Positions 7,660 through 16,229 of a stretch of DNA of 35,667 nt are shown piece by piece. Origin of the DNA: Amycolatopsis coloradensis (lineage in GTDB: Bacteria; Actinomycetota; Actinomycetes; Mycobacteriales; Pseudonocardiaceae). Each line of letters starts with the position of its first letter. Positions within the stretch are counted from its first letter, which is position 1. The DNA is taken from NCBI RefSeq assembly GCF_001953865.1, contig NZ_MQUQ01000036.1, positions 1-35,667 of the forward strand. Reading direction: 5' to 3'. The notes below the pieces were generated by a model. It was not told the origin of the DNA, did no database searches, and saw nothing but the letters and a program-made list of their open reading frames with translations. Made by a program: the position numbers and the translations under genes.

Positions 7660-8078
7660 CACGACGGAGTGTCCGGACGCGACCCTCTGTTTCGTCGCCG
7701 TCCGTCAAGCCATCCTCGACCACGGGCGAGCGGATGACCCGAAAGTGTGCGCCTGACCCACTCCAACGGCCGTATCGCCGGCACGTCCAGGAGTTTCGAG
7801 GCGGCTCCGTCTAACACTTGAGAACATTTACTGCCCCAAGCGCGTGGCGCTGTTCAACAGTCGGGTCACGTTCACAAATGATTGCGCCAACAATGGCGAA
7901 CCGGCATTCGGGTGGCCTTTCCCCATTACCCGAAAGTGCGCTTGTGCTGGCAAAACACCTTGCTATGTTGATCCGTGCGGGGCCGCCACCACGGGAAATA
8001 ACCGGCACGCCGCGCCGTTTGAATGGGTCCTGTGTGGATCTAGTTTGTTCACGTGACTATCGAAGGGTGGACCTTGCT
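7660..8078 (+). promoter_or_regulatory. Leader and promoter region of the 2-MIB operon
   Basis: No gene can be supported in these 419 bases. The best promoter-like pair is TTGTGC (7942-7947) and TATGTT (7964-7969), 16 bp apart, about 105 bp before the first start codon. The segment CCCGAAAGTG occurs twice (about 7738 and 7930). A good ribosome site, AAGGGTGG at 8063-8070, sets the start of the first shell gene. The regulator is not evident; no transcription factor gene adjoins the operon. Confidence 0.35.
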
Positions 8079-9500
8079 GTGACCGTGACCGAATCGGACA
8101 CTTCCGCCGAAGGTGTCCAGGGGTCGGAAAACCCGCAGCTGAGTTTGGGCCGGGCCGCCGCGCGCAACCTGGCGACCACGACCAAAACCGTTCCGCAGAT
8201 GCAGGGCATTTCGTCCCGGTGGCTGCTGAAGATGCTCGACTGGGTTCAGGTCAACGGTGGCGCTTACCGGGTCAACCGACGGCTCAGCTACGCGGTCGGC
8301 GACGGACGGGTGACGTTCTCGAAGGCAGGCACCGAGGTGAGCGTGATCCCGGCGGAACTGGGCGAACTGAAGCCGCTCAAGGGTTACGACGACGAAGAGG
8401 TCCTCGAAGAACTCGCCCGCCGCTTCGAACAGCAGGAGGTCTCCGCGGGCGACGTGCTCGTCGAGTTCGGGCACCGGGCCGACCGCGTCTACCTCATCGC
8501 GCACGGCAAGATCACCAAGAGCGGCCCCGGTCACTACGGCGACGAGACCGCGCTCGGCGTGGTCAAGGACGGCGACTACTTCGGCGCGCAGGCGCTCGTC
8601 GGAGGCGACGGCATCTGGGAGTTCACCGCGAAGGCGACCACGGCCTGCACCGTGCTGACGCTGTCCCGTCAGGCCTTCCAACACGTGCTGGAGCAGTCCG
8701 AATCCCTGCAAGCCCAGATCGCACAGGCTACCCAGGACACGGGGCGTGCCAACGACTTCGGCGAGGCGGAGATCGACATCTCCTCCGGCCACGACGGCGA
8801 ACCGCTGCTGCCGGGCACGTTCGTCGACTACGAGACCGCGCCGCGCGAATACGAACTGAGCGTCGCCCAGACCGTGCTGCGGATCCACAGCCGCGTGTCC
8901 GACCTCTACAACCATCCGATGGACCAGACCGAGCAACAGCTCCGGCTGACCATCGAGGCGCTGCGTGAGCGGCAAGAGCACGAAATGATCAACAACAGCG
9001 ACTTCGGCCTGCTGCACAACGCAGACTTCTCCCAGCGCATCCCGACGCGCACCGGGCCGCCGACCCCTGACGACTTCGACGATCTGCTTTCCCTGGTGTG
9101 GAAGGACCCCGGCTTCTTCCTCGCGCATCCGCGCACGATCGCCGCGTTCAGCCGTGAGTGCAGCAAACGGGGTATCTACCCGATCGGCTCCGACCTCGGC
9201 GGGCACAAGGTGCCGTCCTGGCGCGGCATCCCGATCCTGCCGTGCAACAAGATCCCGGTGAGCCGGACCAGCACCAGTTCCGTGCTCCTGATTCGCACCG
9301 GCGAGCAGAGCCAAGGCGTGGTCGGCCTGCGTCAGCTCGGCCTGCCCGACGAGTACGAGCCCGGTTTGAACGTGCGCTTCATGGGGATTTCGGAGCAGGC
9401 GATCATCTCCTACCTCGTCAGCACGTACTACTCCGCCGCCGTGCTCGTGCCGGACGCGCTGGCCGTGCTCGAAGCCGCAGAACTCGGCCGCGAAGGATGA
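8079..9500 (+). CDS. Family 2B encapsulin nanocompartment shell protein (first copy)
   Basis: 473 residues. An HK97-fold shell protein carries an inserted cyclic-nucleotide-binding-like domain (about residues 98-212, with VSAGDVLVEFG and DGDYFGAQALVG). The N-terminal segment SLGRAAARNLATTTKTVPQM and the C-terminal YEPGLNVRF with YLVSTYYSAAVLVPDAL are typical of the EshA-like proteins found beside 2-MIB synthases, now classed as Family 2B encapsulins. These assemble into icosahedral compartments around the synthase. The arginine expected in a cNMP phosphate cassette is not visible. The GTG start at 8079 has AAGGGTGG 8 bp upstream. The stop overlaps the next shell gene (ATGA). Confidence 0.93.
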   Translation: MTVTESDTSAEGVQGSENPQLSLGRAAARNLATTTKTVPQMQGISSRWLLKMLDWVQVNGGAYRVNRRLSYAVGDGRVTFSKAGTEVSVIPAELGELKPLKGYDDEEVLEELARRFEQQEVSAGDVLVEFGHRADRVYLIAHGKITKSGPGHYGDETALGVVKDGDYFGAQALVGGDGIWEFTAKATTACTVLTLSRQAFQHVLEQSESLQAQIAQATQDTGRANDFGEAEIDISSGHDGEPLLPGTFVDYETAPREYELSVAQTVLRIHSRVSDLYNHPMDQTEQQLRLTIEALRERQEHEMINNSDFGLLHNADFSQRIPTRTGPPTPDDFDDLLSLVWKDPGFFLAHPRTIAAFSRECSKRGIYPIGSDLGGHKVPSWRGIPILPCNKIPVSRTSTSSVLLIRTGEQSQGVVGLRQLGLPDEYEPGLNVRFMGISEQAIISYLVSTYYSAAVLVPDALAVLEAAELGREG

Positions 9501-10885
9501 CCGCCACGACACCGGAGGCCGAACGGCGGCTCAGTCTCGGCCCCGCGGCCGCGCGGAACCTGGCCACGACCACCAAGACGCGGCCGCAGATGCAGAGCAT
9601 CACGCCGCGGTGGCTGCTGAAGATGCTGCCCTGGGTCGAGACGACCGGTGGCACGTTCCGGGTCAACCGGCGGCTCACGTACGCGATCGGTGACGGGCGG
9701 GTGAGCTTCACCAACGTCGGCACCGAGGTCAGGGTCGTCCCGCAGGAACTGGCGGAATTGGCGCTGCTGCGCGGTTTCGACGACGAGGACACGCTCACCG
9801 CGCTCGCCGACCGGTTCGTGCAGCACGAGTACCAGCCCGGCGAGACCATCGTCAGCCACGGTTCTCCCCTGGACGAGGTCGTACTGGTCGCCCACGGCAA
9901 GGTCGCCAAGGTGGCGCCGGGCGAATACGGCACCGAGGCCGCCGTCGGCGGCATGGCCGACGGCGACCACTTCGGCGACGAAATGCTCGCCGGGATCGAC
10001 CGGAACTGGCCGTTCACCGTCAAGGCGGTCACCCCGGTGATCGTGCTGACCCTGCGTGCCGACGACTTCGCCGACCTCAACGGCCGATCCGAGGCCATGC
10101 GCCGGCACGTGCAGGACATGCTGGCGCTGGGGACCAAACCCCAGAACGCCAAAGGTGAGGCGGAGATCGAGATGTCGTCCGGGCACGACGGCGAGCCGCC
10201 GCTGCCGGGAACGTACGTCGACTACGAGATCTCACCGCGCGAGTACGACCTGGCCGTCGCCCAGACGGCGCTGCGGGTGCACACGCGGGTCACCGATCTC
10301 TACAACGGGCCGATGAACCAGTTCGACGAGCAGCTCCGGCTGACCATCGCGGCACTGCGGGAGCGGCAGGAACACGATCTGATCAACAATCGGGAGTTCG
10401 GGCTGCTGCACAACGCCGACCTCAAGTCGCGGTTCCAGACCCGGTCCGGACCGCCGACACCCGACGACATGGACGAACTCGTCAGCCGCCGCCGCAAGAC
10501 GAAGTTCTTCCTCGCCCATCCGCGCGCGATCGCCGCGTTCGGCCGGGAATGCACGCGGCGCAGGCTGTACCCGGAAGGCACCACGGTCGAGGGCAAGGTG
10601 GTCGCCGCTTGGCGCGGGGTGCCGCTGCTGCCGTGCGACAAGATCCCGATCACCGACGCGGGAACGTCGTCGATCCTCGCCATGCGGACCGGGGTCGAGG
10701 ACAACGGCGTGATCGGCCTGCACCAGACCGGCCTGCCCGACGAATACGAGCCCGGCCTGAACGTGCGTTTCGACGGCATCACCGAACAGGCCGTGGCCAC
10801 CTACCTGGTCAGTACCTACTACTCGGCGGCCGTTCTCGTGCCCGACGCCCTCGGCGTCCTGGAGAACGTCGAGGTCGCGCGTTGA
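9497..10885 (+). CDS. Family 2B encapsulin nanocompartment shell protein (second copy)
   Basis: 462 residues, colinear with the first shell protein but with a shorter N-terminal arm (MTATTPEAERRLSLGPAAAR). The inserted CNB-like domain (about residues 87-200) differs most, with DGDHFGDEMLAGIDRNW in place of the canonical cassette. The GHDGEPPLPGTYVDYEISPR linker and the C-terminal shell core are strongly conserved. The ATG overlaps the preceding stop, so the two shells are probably made in a coupled ratio and may co-assemble. The loader is presumably the 2-MIB synthase encoded two genes downstream. Confidence 0.92.
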   Translation: MTATTPEAERRLSLGPAAARNLATTTKTRPQMQSITPRWLLKMLPWVETTGGTFRVNRRLTYAIGDGRVSFTNVGTEVRVVPQELAELALLRGFDDEDTLTALADRFVQHEYQPGETIVSHGSPLDEVVLVAHGKVAKVAPGEYGTEAAVGGMADGDHFGDEMLAGIDRNWPFTVKAVTPVIVLTLRADDFADLNGRSEAMRRHVQDMLALGTKPQNAKGEAEIEMSSGHDGEPPLPGTYVDYEISPREYDLAVAQTALRVHTRVTDLYNGPMNQFDEQLRLTIAALRERQEHDLINNREFGLLHNADLKSRFQTRSGPPTPDDMDELVSRRRKTKFFLAHPRAIAAFGRECTRRRLYPEGTTVEGKVVAAWRGVPLLPCDKIPITDAGTSSILAMRTGVEDNGVIGLHQTGLPDEYEPGLNVRFDGITEQAVATYLVSTYYSAAVLVPDALGVLENVEVAR

Positions 10886-10935
10886 CCCCTCGTCCCGCCG
10901 CAATGACACCGAACGCCCGAGAAAGGACCACACAA

Positions 10936-11799
10936 GTGACCGTTGCCCGCACTCCCGCTCCCTCCAAGGTTCTGCGCACGGAGTACCAGAAGTCGGTGGC
11001 GTCGTACTGGAACCTGGAGAAGGATCCGGTCAACCTGCGATTGGGCGACGTGGACGGGCTGTACCACCACCACTACGGGGTGGGCGAGGTCGACTGGTCG
11101 GTGCTGGAAGGCCCCGAGAGCACCCGCGACGAGCGGATCATCGCCGAGATGCACCGGCTGGAGACCGCGCAGGCGGACGTCCTGCTCGATCACCTCGGCG
11201 ACGTCAAACCGGACGACCGGCTGCTCGACGCGGGCTGTGGGCGCGGCGGGTCCAGCATCATGGCGAACGCGCGGTTCGGCTGCCACGTCGACGGGATCTC
11301 GATTTCGGAGAAGCAGGTCGAGTTCGCCAACCACCAGGCGAACGTGCGCGGGGTCGCCGACCGGGTGCGGTACCACTTCCGCAACATGCTCGACACCGGC
11401 TTCGAAACCGGTTCGCGCAAGGGGATCTGGAACAACGAGAGCACCATGTACGTGGACCTGTTCGAGCTGTTCGCCGAGCACGCGCGGCAACTGGAGTTCG
11501 GCGGGCGCTACGTCACCATCACCGGGTGCTACAACGATGTGACCGGTGGCCGGTCCAAGGCCGTCGCGCAGATCGATCAGCACTACACCTGCAACATCCA
11601 TCCACGCAGCCAGTACTTCAAGGCGATGACGGCGAACGATCTGGTGCCGATCTCGGTGGTGGACCTGACGGCGGACACGATCCCGTACTGGGAGTTGCGG
11701 GCGAAGTCGTCGGTGGCCACCGGTATCGAGGGGCCTTTCCTCGACGCCTACCGCGAAGGCAGCTTCCACTACCTGCTCATCGCCGCGGACCGCGTCTGA
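10936..11799 (+). CDS. gppmt: Geranyl diphosphate 2-C-methyltransferase
   Basis: 287 residues. It catalyses SAM-dependent C-methylation of geranyl diphosphate to 2-methyl-GPP, the first committed step to 2-methylisoborneol. Family-specific sequence includes YWNLEKDPVNLRLGDVDGLY with HHHYGVG, SAM motif I LLDAGCGRGGSS (about residues 94-105) and the acidic GIWNNESTMYVDL segment. The GTG at 10936 is preferred over an ATG at 10903 because GAAAGGA lies 8 bp upstream. It sits 50 bp after the second shell gene and 25 bp before the synthase gene. Confidence 0.95.
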   Translation: MTVARTPAPSKVLRTEYQKSVASYWNLEKDPVNLRLGDVDGLYHHHYGVGEVDWSVLEGPESTRDERIIAEMHRLETAQADVLLDHLGDVKPDDRLLDAGCGRGGSSIMANARFGCHVDGISISEKQVEFANHQANVRGVADRVRYHFRNMLDTGFETGSRKGIWNNESTMYVDLFELFAEHARQLEFGGRYVTITGCYNDVTGGRSKAVAQIDQHYTCNIHPRSQYFKAMTANDLVPISVVDLTADTIPYWELRAKSSVATGIEGPFLDAYREGSFHYLLIAADRV

Positions 11800-11824
11800 T
11801 TCCGAGACCACCGGAGTTGAAGTG

Positions 11825-12976
11825 ATGACGGAACACGGTGCTCTGGCCACCTTGCTGGCCGGCCCCAGCGGGCTGGGCACGTCCGCCGCACGACTGGCGG
11901 CCCGGCTCGCTCAACCCCCGGCTGTTCCTCTGGTGGCGGAGGAGATCCCTCCGCCACCAGAGGAACTCAGCCTCGATCCCGCCTACGCGTTCCGGCCATG
12001 GGGTGACGGTTCGGCGCCGCCGCTGTACTGCCCCGTCACCGAACGGATCAACGATCCACTCGGTGAGGAGGTCGACCGGCGGCTGATCGCGTGGGCGGGG
12101 GAGTGCGGTTTCGACAAGGAGGAATGCGAGCAGATCGGGAAAGCGGGCTTCGGCAGGCTGGTCATGCTCGCGCACCCGGACTGCGAGGATCCGGACCGCC
12201 TGCTGATCTCGGCGAAGCTCAACGCCGCCTGGTGGGCGGCCGACGACCTCTACGCCGACGACACCTCGCTCGGAGCGGTGCCCGCGGAACTGCCGCCGAA
12301 GCTCGCGCTGGCGATGGCCGCGATGGACCCGGTGCCGTCCTTGGGCGAGTTCAGCCACGACCTCGACAAGACATTGCGAGGCGACCGCGTCCTGGTGGCA
12401 CTGAATTCGGCGACGGATTTCCTGCGGCGGTCGGGGACGCCCGCGCAGGTGCAACGTGTCTGCTATTCCACCTTCGCGATGTTCGTGAGCTGGACCGCGT
12501 ACGCGGCGTGGCGCCACAGCGGGAAATACCCGCCGGCGTGGGAGTACCTCGCGGCCCGGCAGCATGACAGCTTCTACACGTCGATGACGTTGATCGACGT
12601 CCTCGGCGGCTACGAACTGACGTCGAACCTCTACTACGACCCGCGGGTCCGAGAGGCGGCGATCCAGGCGGGGACGGCTGCGGTGCTCGTCAACGACGTG
12701 CACTCGGTCGCCAAGGATCTGGAGGACGAATCGCCGCCCTGCAACACCGTGCTGCTGATCGCCGACGACCGGAAGTGCACGATCGAAGAGGCCACGGCGA
12801 TCACCGTCGAGTTGCACAACGACGTCGTCCGGGACTTCCAGGCGGCGCACGAGAAACTGAGCGGGGTGCCTTCCCTGGAACTGCACCGGTTCATGCGTGG
12901 GTTGCGAGGGTGGATGGGCGGCGGCTTCGAATGGCACTCGACCAGCCCGCGGTACCGGACGAAACCCCGCAATTAG
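11825..12976 (+). CDS. 2-methylisoborneol synthase
   Basis: 383 residues of class I terpene synthase. It cyclises 2-methyl-GPP to 2-MIB. The acidic Mg motif is DDLYADD (140-146), a variant of the DDxxCxD form in known MIB synthases; the NSE motif is NDVHSVAKD (290-298). The N-terminal 60 residues are predicted disordered and proline-rich, with GPSGLGTSA (13-21), a motif I recall from other MIB synthase N-termini and a likely shell-targeting element. It is shorter than the Streptomyces coelicolor enzyme because this tail is shorter. The ATG at 11825 lies 8 bp after GGAG; an adjacent GTG at 11822 is the alternative. Confidence 0.94.
   Translation: MTEHGALATLLAGPSGLGTSAARLAARLAQPPAVPLVAEEIPPPPEELSLDPAYAFRPWGDGSAPPLYCPVTERINDPLGEEVDRRLIAWAGECGFDKEECEQIGKAGFGRLVMLAHPDCEDPDRLLISAKLNAAWWAADDLYADDTSLGAVPAELPPKLALAMAAMDPVPSLGEFSHDLDKTLRGDRVLVALNSATDFLRRSGTPAQVQRVCYSTFAMFVSWTAYAAWRHSGKYPPAWEYLAARQHDSFYTSMTLIDVLGGYELTSNLYYDPRVREAAIQAGTAAVLVNDVHSVAKDLEDESPPCNTVLLIADDRKCTIEEATAITVELHNDVVRDFQAAHEKLSGVPSLELHRFMRGLRGWMGGGFEWHSTSPRYRTKPRN
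11928..11964. repeat. Perfect 15-bp inverted repeat inside the 2-MIB synthase gene
   Basis: Arms 11928-11942 and 11950-11964 are exact reverse complements with a 7-nt loop. They encode residues 35-47, the proline/glutamate-rich linker of the synthase. The mRNA would form a strong hairpin about 100 nt after the start codon. Confidence 0.85.
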
Positions 12977-13024
12977 TCCTCTAGTTGCGGTAGTTCGTGT
13001 TACGAGCTACCGCAACTAGAGGAC
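12976..13024. terminator. Bidirectional terminator between 2-MIB operon and ligA-like gene
   Basis: Arms 12976-12993 and 13007-13024 form a perfect 18-bp stem. Four more pairs (12995-12998 with 13002-13005) extend it across a mismatch towards a 3-nt loop. It starts on the last base of the synthase stop codon and ends 6 bp before the ligase stop, so it can serve both convergent transcripts. Confidence 0.85.
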
Positions 13025-13030
13025 GAAACG

Positions 13031-15022
13031 CTAGACGACGCCTGCCGCGATCAGCTGGTGCCAGATCACTCCTTGGTCCACGACCTCGACTTCGAGATTC
13101 TCGGCCTTGGCGATCTTGCCTGCCCCGACGTCGGCGCCGGTGATGAGCATGTCGGTGTTCGCCGAGACCGACGACGCGGTGGTCGCGCCCGCCTTCTCGC
13201 ACAACCGCTGGAAGGTCGGGCGCGGGACCTTCTCGCCGGAGCGGGGGTCGCTGATCGAACCGGTGACCACGACCGTCTTCCCTTCCAGCGGCGCACCGGC
13301 GACGACGACCGGCGGGAGGTCCTCTTCCCGCACATCCAGCGAGACACCGACCTCCCGCAGCCGCTCGAGTTCGGGCCGCAGCCGGGTGAGGTGTTCGATC
13401 AGGGACGCGGCGACCTTCGGGCCGATGTCCTCCACGGCCACGAGACCCTCTTCGCCCGCTTCGGCGACGTCCTCCAGCGAACCGAACCCCGCCCGGCACA
13501 GTCGTGCGGCGGTGCCTTCGGAGGCCATCGGGATGGCCAGGCCGATCAACGCCCGGCGCAGCCCGACGGCTCGGCTCGCGTCGATCGACTCGATCATGCG
13601 GGTGGCGGAGATGTCGCCGATGCGGTCGAATTCCAGCAGCGTTTCCTTGGTGAGCCGGTAGAAGTCCGACGGGTGTTCGAGGATCCCGGCCTCGGCGAGC
13701 CGCTCGATCCAGACCCCGCCGATCGCGTCGATGTCCGCGGCCGCCCGTGAAGCCCAATGGATCAGCCGCCGGACGGTCTGGGCGGGGCAGGCGACGTTGG
13801 TGCAGAACAGTTCCCGGCTGTTGCCCTGTTCGGTCAACGGCTCTTCGCAGGACGGGCACACCGACGGCGGCACGATCTCGCGTTCCTCGCCGGTGCGTTT
13901 GGAGGCGTCCAGGACGCCCGCCACGAACGGGATCACGTCGCCTGCGCGGCGCACCAATACGGTGTCGCCGATCTTGATGCCGCGAGCGCGGATGACCTCC
14001 TGGTTGGCCAGTGTCGCCCGGGTGACGGTGGTCCCGCCGACGAACACCGGCTCCAGCCACGCCACGGGCGCGATCTTGCCGGTCTTGCCGACGTCCCAGA
14101 CCACGTCGGCGAGCAAGGTGGTCTTCTCCTCGGCGGCGAACTTGAAGGCGAGCGCGCCGCGGGGCGAACTGGACCGGGTTCCGGCGGCGGCGTAGGCGTC
14201 GCGATCCGCCAGGCGCAGCACGGCACCGTCGAGGTCGTAGTCGAGGTCGTGACGCTGCTGCTCGATGGTCGTGATGACGGCTTGTGCCGCTTCGGCGTCC
14301 TCGCAGTGCCGCATGTCGGCGGCGGTGAACCCGAGCGTCCGCAGCGCGCCGTCGAGATCGGTTTCCGCGCTGTCGGGTTCGGTGGAGAGGTCGAAAGCGG
14401 AGAACCGCAGGCGCCGTTCGGCGACGGTGGCCGGGTCCTTGGCCCGCAGGGTACCGGCGGCGGCGTTACGCGGGTTGATCAGCGGTTTGTCCGGGTGCAC
14501 CTCGTTGTACGCGGCGAAGGTGGAGCGCAGCATGACCGCCTCGCCGCGCACCTCGACCCGTCCGGGCGCCTCGACCTGCTCCGGGACGCCGTCGGTCAGC
14601 GCCCGCACCAGCATGGTCACGTCGTCACCGGTGGTCCCGTCGCCACGGGTCACCGCCCTGGCGAGCCGCCCGTTCTCGTAGACCAGGGCCAGTGACAGGC
14701 CGTCCAGCTTCGGCATGACGACCACCGACTGCCCGGGGAACCGGGTGAAGAACGCCGTGACCTGCTCCGGTTTGGTCGCCTTCTCCAGCGAGAGCATCGG
14801 ACGCGAGTGCCGGATGGGCGCGTGCAGCACGGCGGGCGCGCCGACCTGGTCCAGCGGGTTCGGATCGGGCGTCAGCTCCGGGTTGGCCTCGATGAGCCCC
14901 CGCAACTCGTCTTCGATCGCGTCGTAGTCGGCGTCGGCCACTTTCGGCGAGCCCCGGTAGTAGGCGTCGCGAAGGACGACGATCTGATCGGCGAGTTCTT
15001 GGATGCGGTCCCGAGCGTTCAC
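13031..15022 (-). CDS. ligA: NAD+-dependent DNA ligase LigA, divergent paralogue
   Basis: 663 residues in LigA order: Ia-like N-terminus (DAYYRGSPKVADADYD), adenylation domain with nucleophile lysine in MPKLDGLSLAL, RGDGTTGDDVT and NPRNAAAGTLR, then OB fold, four-cysteine zinc finger (CPSC and CTNVAC), helix-hairpin-helix and C-terminal BRCT (GKTVVVTGSIS, SSVSANTDMLITG). It joins nicks using NAD+. Several motifs depart from housekeeping LigA: KLDG rather than KIDG, IPMASEGTAARL where GIRHVG-type sequence is usual, and a BRCT with an insert. It is probably a second, accessory ligase. The GTG at 15022 (VNARDRIQEL) fits family N-termini; a GTG at 15046 is possible. Confidence 0.9.
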   Translation of the reverse strand: MNARDRIQELADQIVVLRDAYYRGSPKVADADYDAIEDELRGLIEANPELTPDPNPLDQVGAPAVLHAPIRHSRPMLSLEKATKPEQVTAFFTRFPGQSVVVMPKLDGLSLALVYENGRLARAVTRGDGTTGDDVTMLVRALTDGVPEQVEAPGRVEVRGEAVMLRSTFAAYNEVHPDKPLINPRNAAAGTLRAKDPATVAERRLRFSAFDLSTEPDSAETDLDGALRTLGFTAADMRHCEDAEAAQAVITTIEQQRHDLDYDLDGAVLRLADRDAYAAAGTRSSSPRGALAFKFAAEEKTTLLADVVWDVGKTGKIAPVAWLEPVFVGGTTVTRATLANQEVIRARGIKIGDTVLVRRAGDVIPFVAGVLDASKRTGEEREIVPPSVCPSCEEPLTEQGNSRELFCTNVACPAQTVRRLIHWASRAAADIDAIGGVWIERLAEAGILEHPSDFYRLTKETLLEFDRIGDISATRMIESIDASRAVGLRRALIGLAIPMASEGTAARLCRAGFGSLEDVAEAGEEGLVAVEDIGPKVAASLIEHLTRLRPELERLREVGVSLDVREEDLPPVVVAGAPLEGKTVVVTGSISDPRSGEKVPRPTFQRLCEKAGATTASSVSANTDMLITGADVGAGKIAKAENLEVEVVDQGVIWHQLIAAGVV

Positions 15023-15076
15023 GGGGCAGAGATTACCCGTGACCACCGACAGAACACCGTCCGAAGAGGACTCGTG

Positions 15077-16174
15077 TCACGGGTTGATGGCGAGTACGAG
15101 GAACGAGGCCAGCAGCACCAGGTGCACGCCACCCTGGAGCCGGGTCGCGCGGCCGGGGACCACGGTGAGCACGCTGACCGCGATCGTGAGCGCGAGCAGC
15201 ACGATGTGGGTCGCGCCGAGGCCCAGCAGCAGCGGCCCGTCCAGCCAGATCGACGCCAGCGCGATGGCCGGGATGGTGAGGCCGATGCTCGCGATCGCCG
15301 AACCGTAAGCGAGGTTGAGGCTGGTCTGCATCCGGTCGCGCCTGGCGGCCCGCGTCGCGGCCAGGGTCTCGGGCAGCAGGACCAGCAGTGCGATCACGAC
15401 ACCGACGAACGACTGCGGGAAACCGGCCGCGCTGACCCCGGCTTCGATCGCGGGCGACTCGACCTTCGCCAGGCCGACGACCGCGATCAGCGCGACCAGC
15501 AGCAGACCGAGGCTGGTCAGCGCGGCCTTCTTGGTCGGCGGCTCGGCGTGTTCCTCCTCCTTGACGGAGCCGTCGCTGTCGACCGGCAGGAAGAAGTCGC
15601 GGTGGCGCACGGTCTGGGTGAGCACGAAGAGGCCGTAGAGCAACAGAGAAGCGATCGCGGCGAAGGTCAGCTGCGTGCCGTTGAAGGCCGGGCCGGGGGT
15701 GCTGGTGGTGAACGTCGGCAGGACGAGGCTGACGGAGGCGAGCGTCGCGACGGTGGCGAGGGCGCCGCCGCTGCCTTCCGGGTTGAAATGTGTCTCGCCG
15801 TAGCGGCGGGCGCCGACCATGAGCGAGATCCCGGCGATGCCGTTCATGGTGATCATCACCGCGGCGAACACCGTGTCGCGCGCCAGTGTCCCGGCCTCCG
15901 GCCCGCCGGAGGACATCATCGTGACGATCAGCGCGACCTCGATGATGGTGACCGCGATCGCCAGCACCAGCGAGCCGAAGGGTTCCCCGACACGATGCGC
16001 GACCACTTCGGCGTGGTGCACCGCGGCCAGCACGGTCGCGCCGAGGGCGAGCGCGACGATGGCCACCGGAACCGGGCCCAGGTCACGGCCCCAGCTCAGC
16101 GCCAGCACCACTATGGCGAGGACCGGGGTGACGGTGGTCCAGGACACGGGGAATCGTCTGCGCGAAGCGGCCAT
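15077..16174 (-). CDS. Calcium:proton antiporter (CaCA/ChaA family)
   Basis: 365 residues with about eleven membrane helices in two inverted halves separated by an acidic cytoplasmic loop (VDSDGSVKEEEHAEPP). The alpha-repeat motifs carry the essential glutamates: GEPFGSLVLAIAVTIIEVAL in the first half and LLPETLAATRAARRDR with LNLAYGSAIASIGLTIP in the second. The family exchanges cytoplasmic Ca2+ (sometimes Na+ or K+) for H+. The ATG at 16174 (MAASRRRFPVSW) is chosen; upstream extension is basic low-complexity sequence antisense to the aldehyde dehydrogenase remnant. Confidence 0.92.
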   Translation of the reverse strand: MAASRRRFPVSWTTVTPVLAIVVLALSWGRDLGPVPVAIVALALGATVLAAVHHAEVVAHRVGEPFGSLVLAIAVTIIEVALIVTMMSSGGPEAGTLARDTVFAAVMITMNGIAGISLMVGARRYGETHFNPEGSGGALATVATLASVSLVLPTFTTSTPGPAFNGTQLTFAAIASLLLYGLFVLTQTVRHRDFFLPVDSDGSVKEEEHAEPPTKKAALTSLGLLLVALIAVVGLAKVESPAIEAGVSAAGFPQSFVGVVIALLVLLPETLAATRAARRDRMQTSLNLAYGSAIASIGLTIPAIALASIWLDGPLLLGLGATHIVLLALTIAVSVLTVVPGRATRLQGGVHLVLLASFLVLAINP

Positions 16175-16229
16175 GAGGTCACCTTCGCACACCCTGCGTG
16201 ACATCGCCGCTCCATGTGGGGCGCTGGGT

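Noticed and set aside
14807..16201. 464-codon plus-strand frame over the ligase and antiporter genes
   Set aside because: It is antisense to two well-supported genes, and its Glu/Arg/Asp/Gln-rich composition is that of a codon-position shadow.
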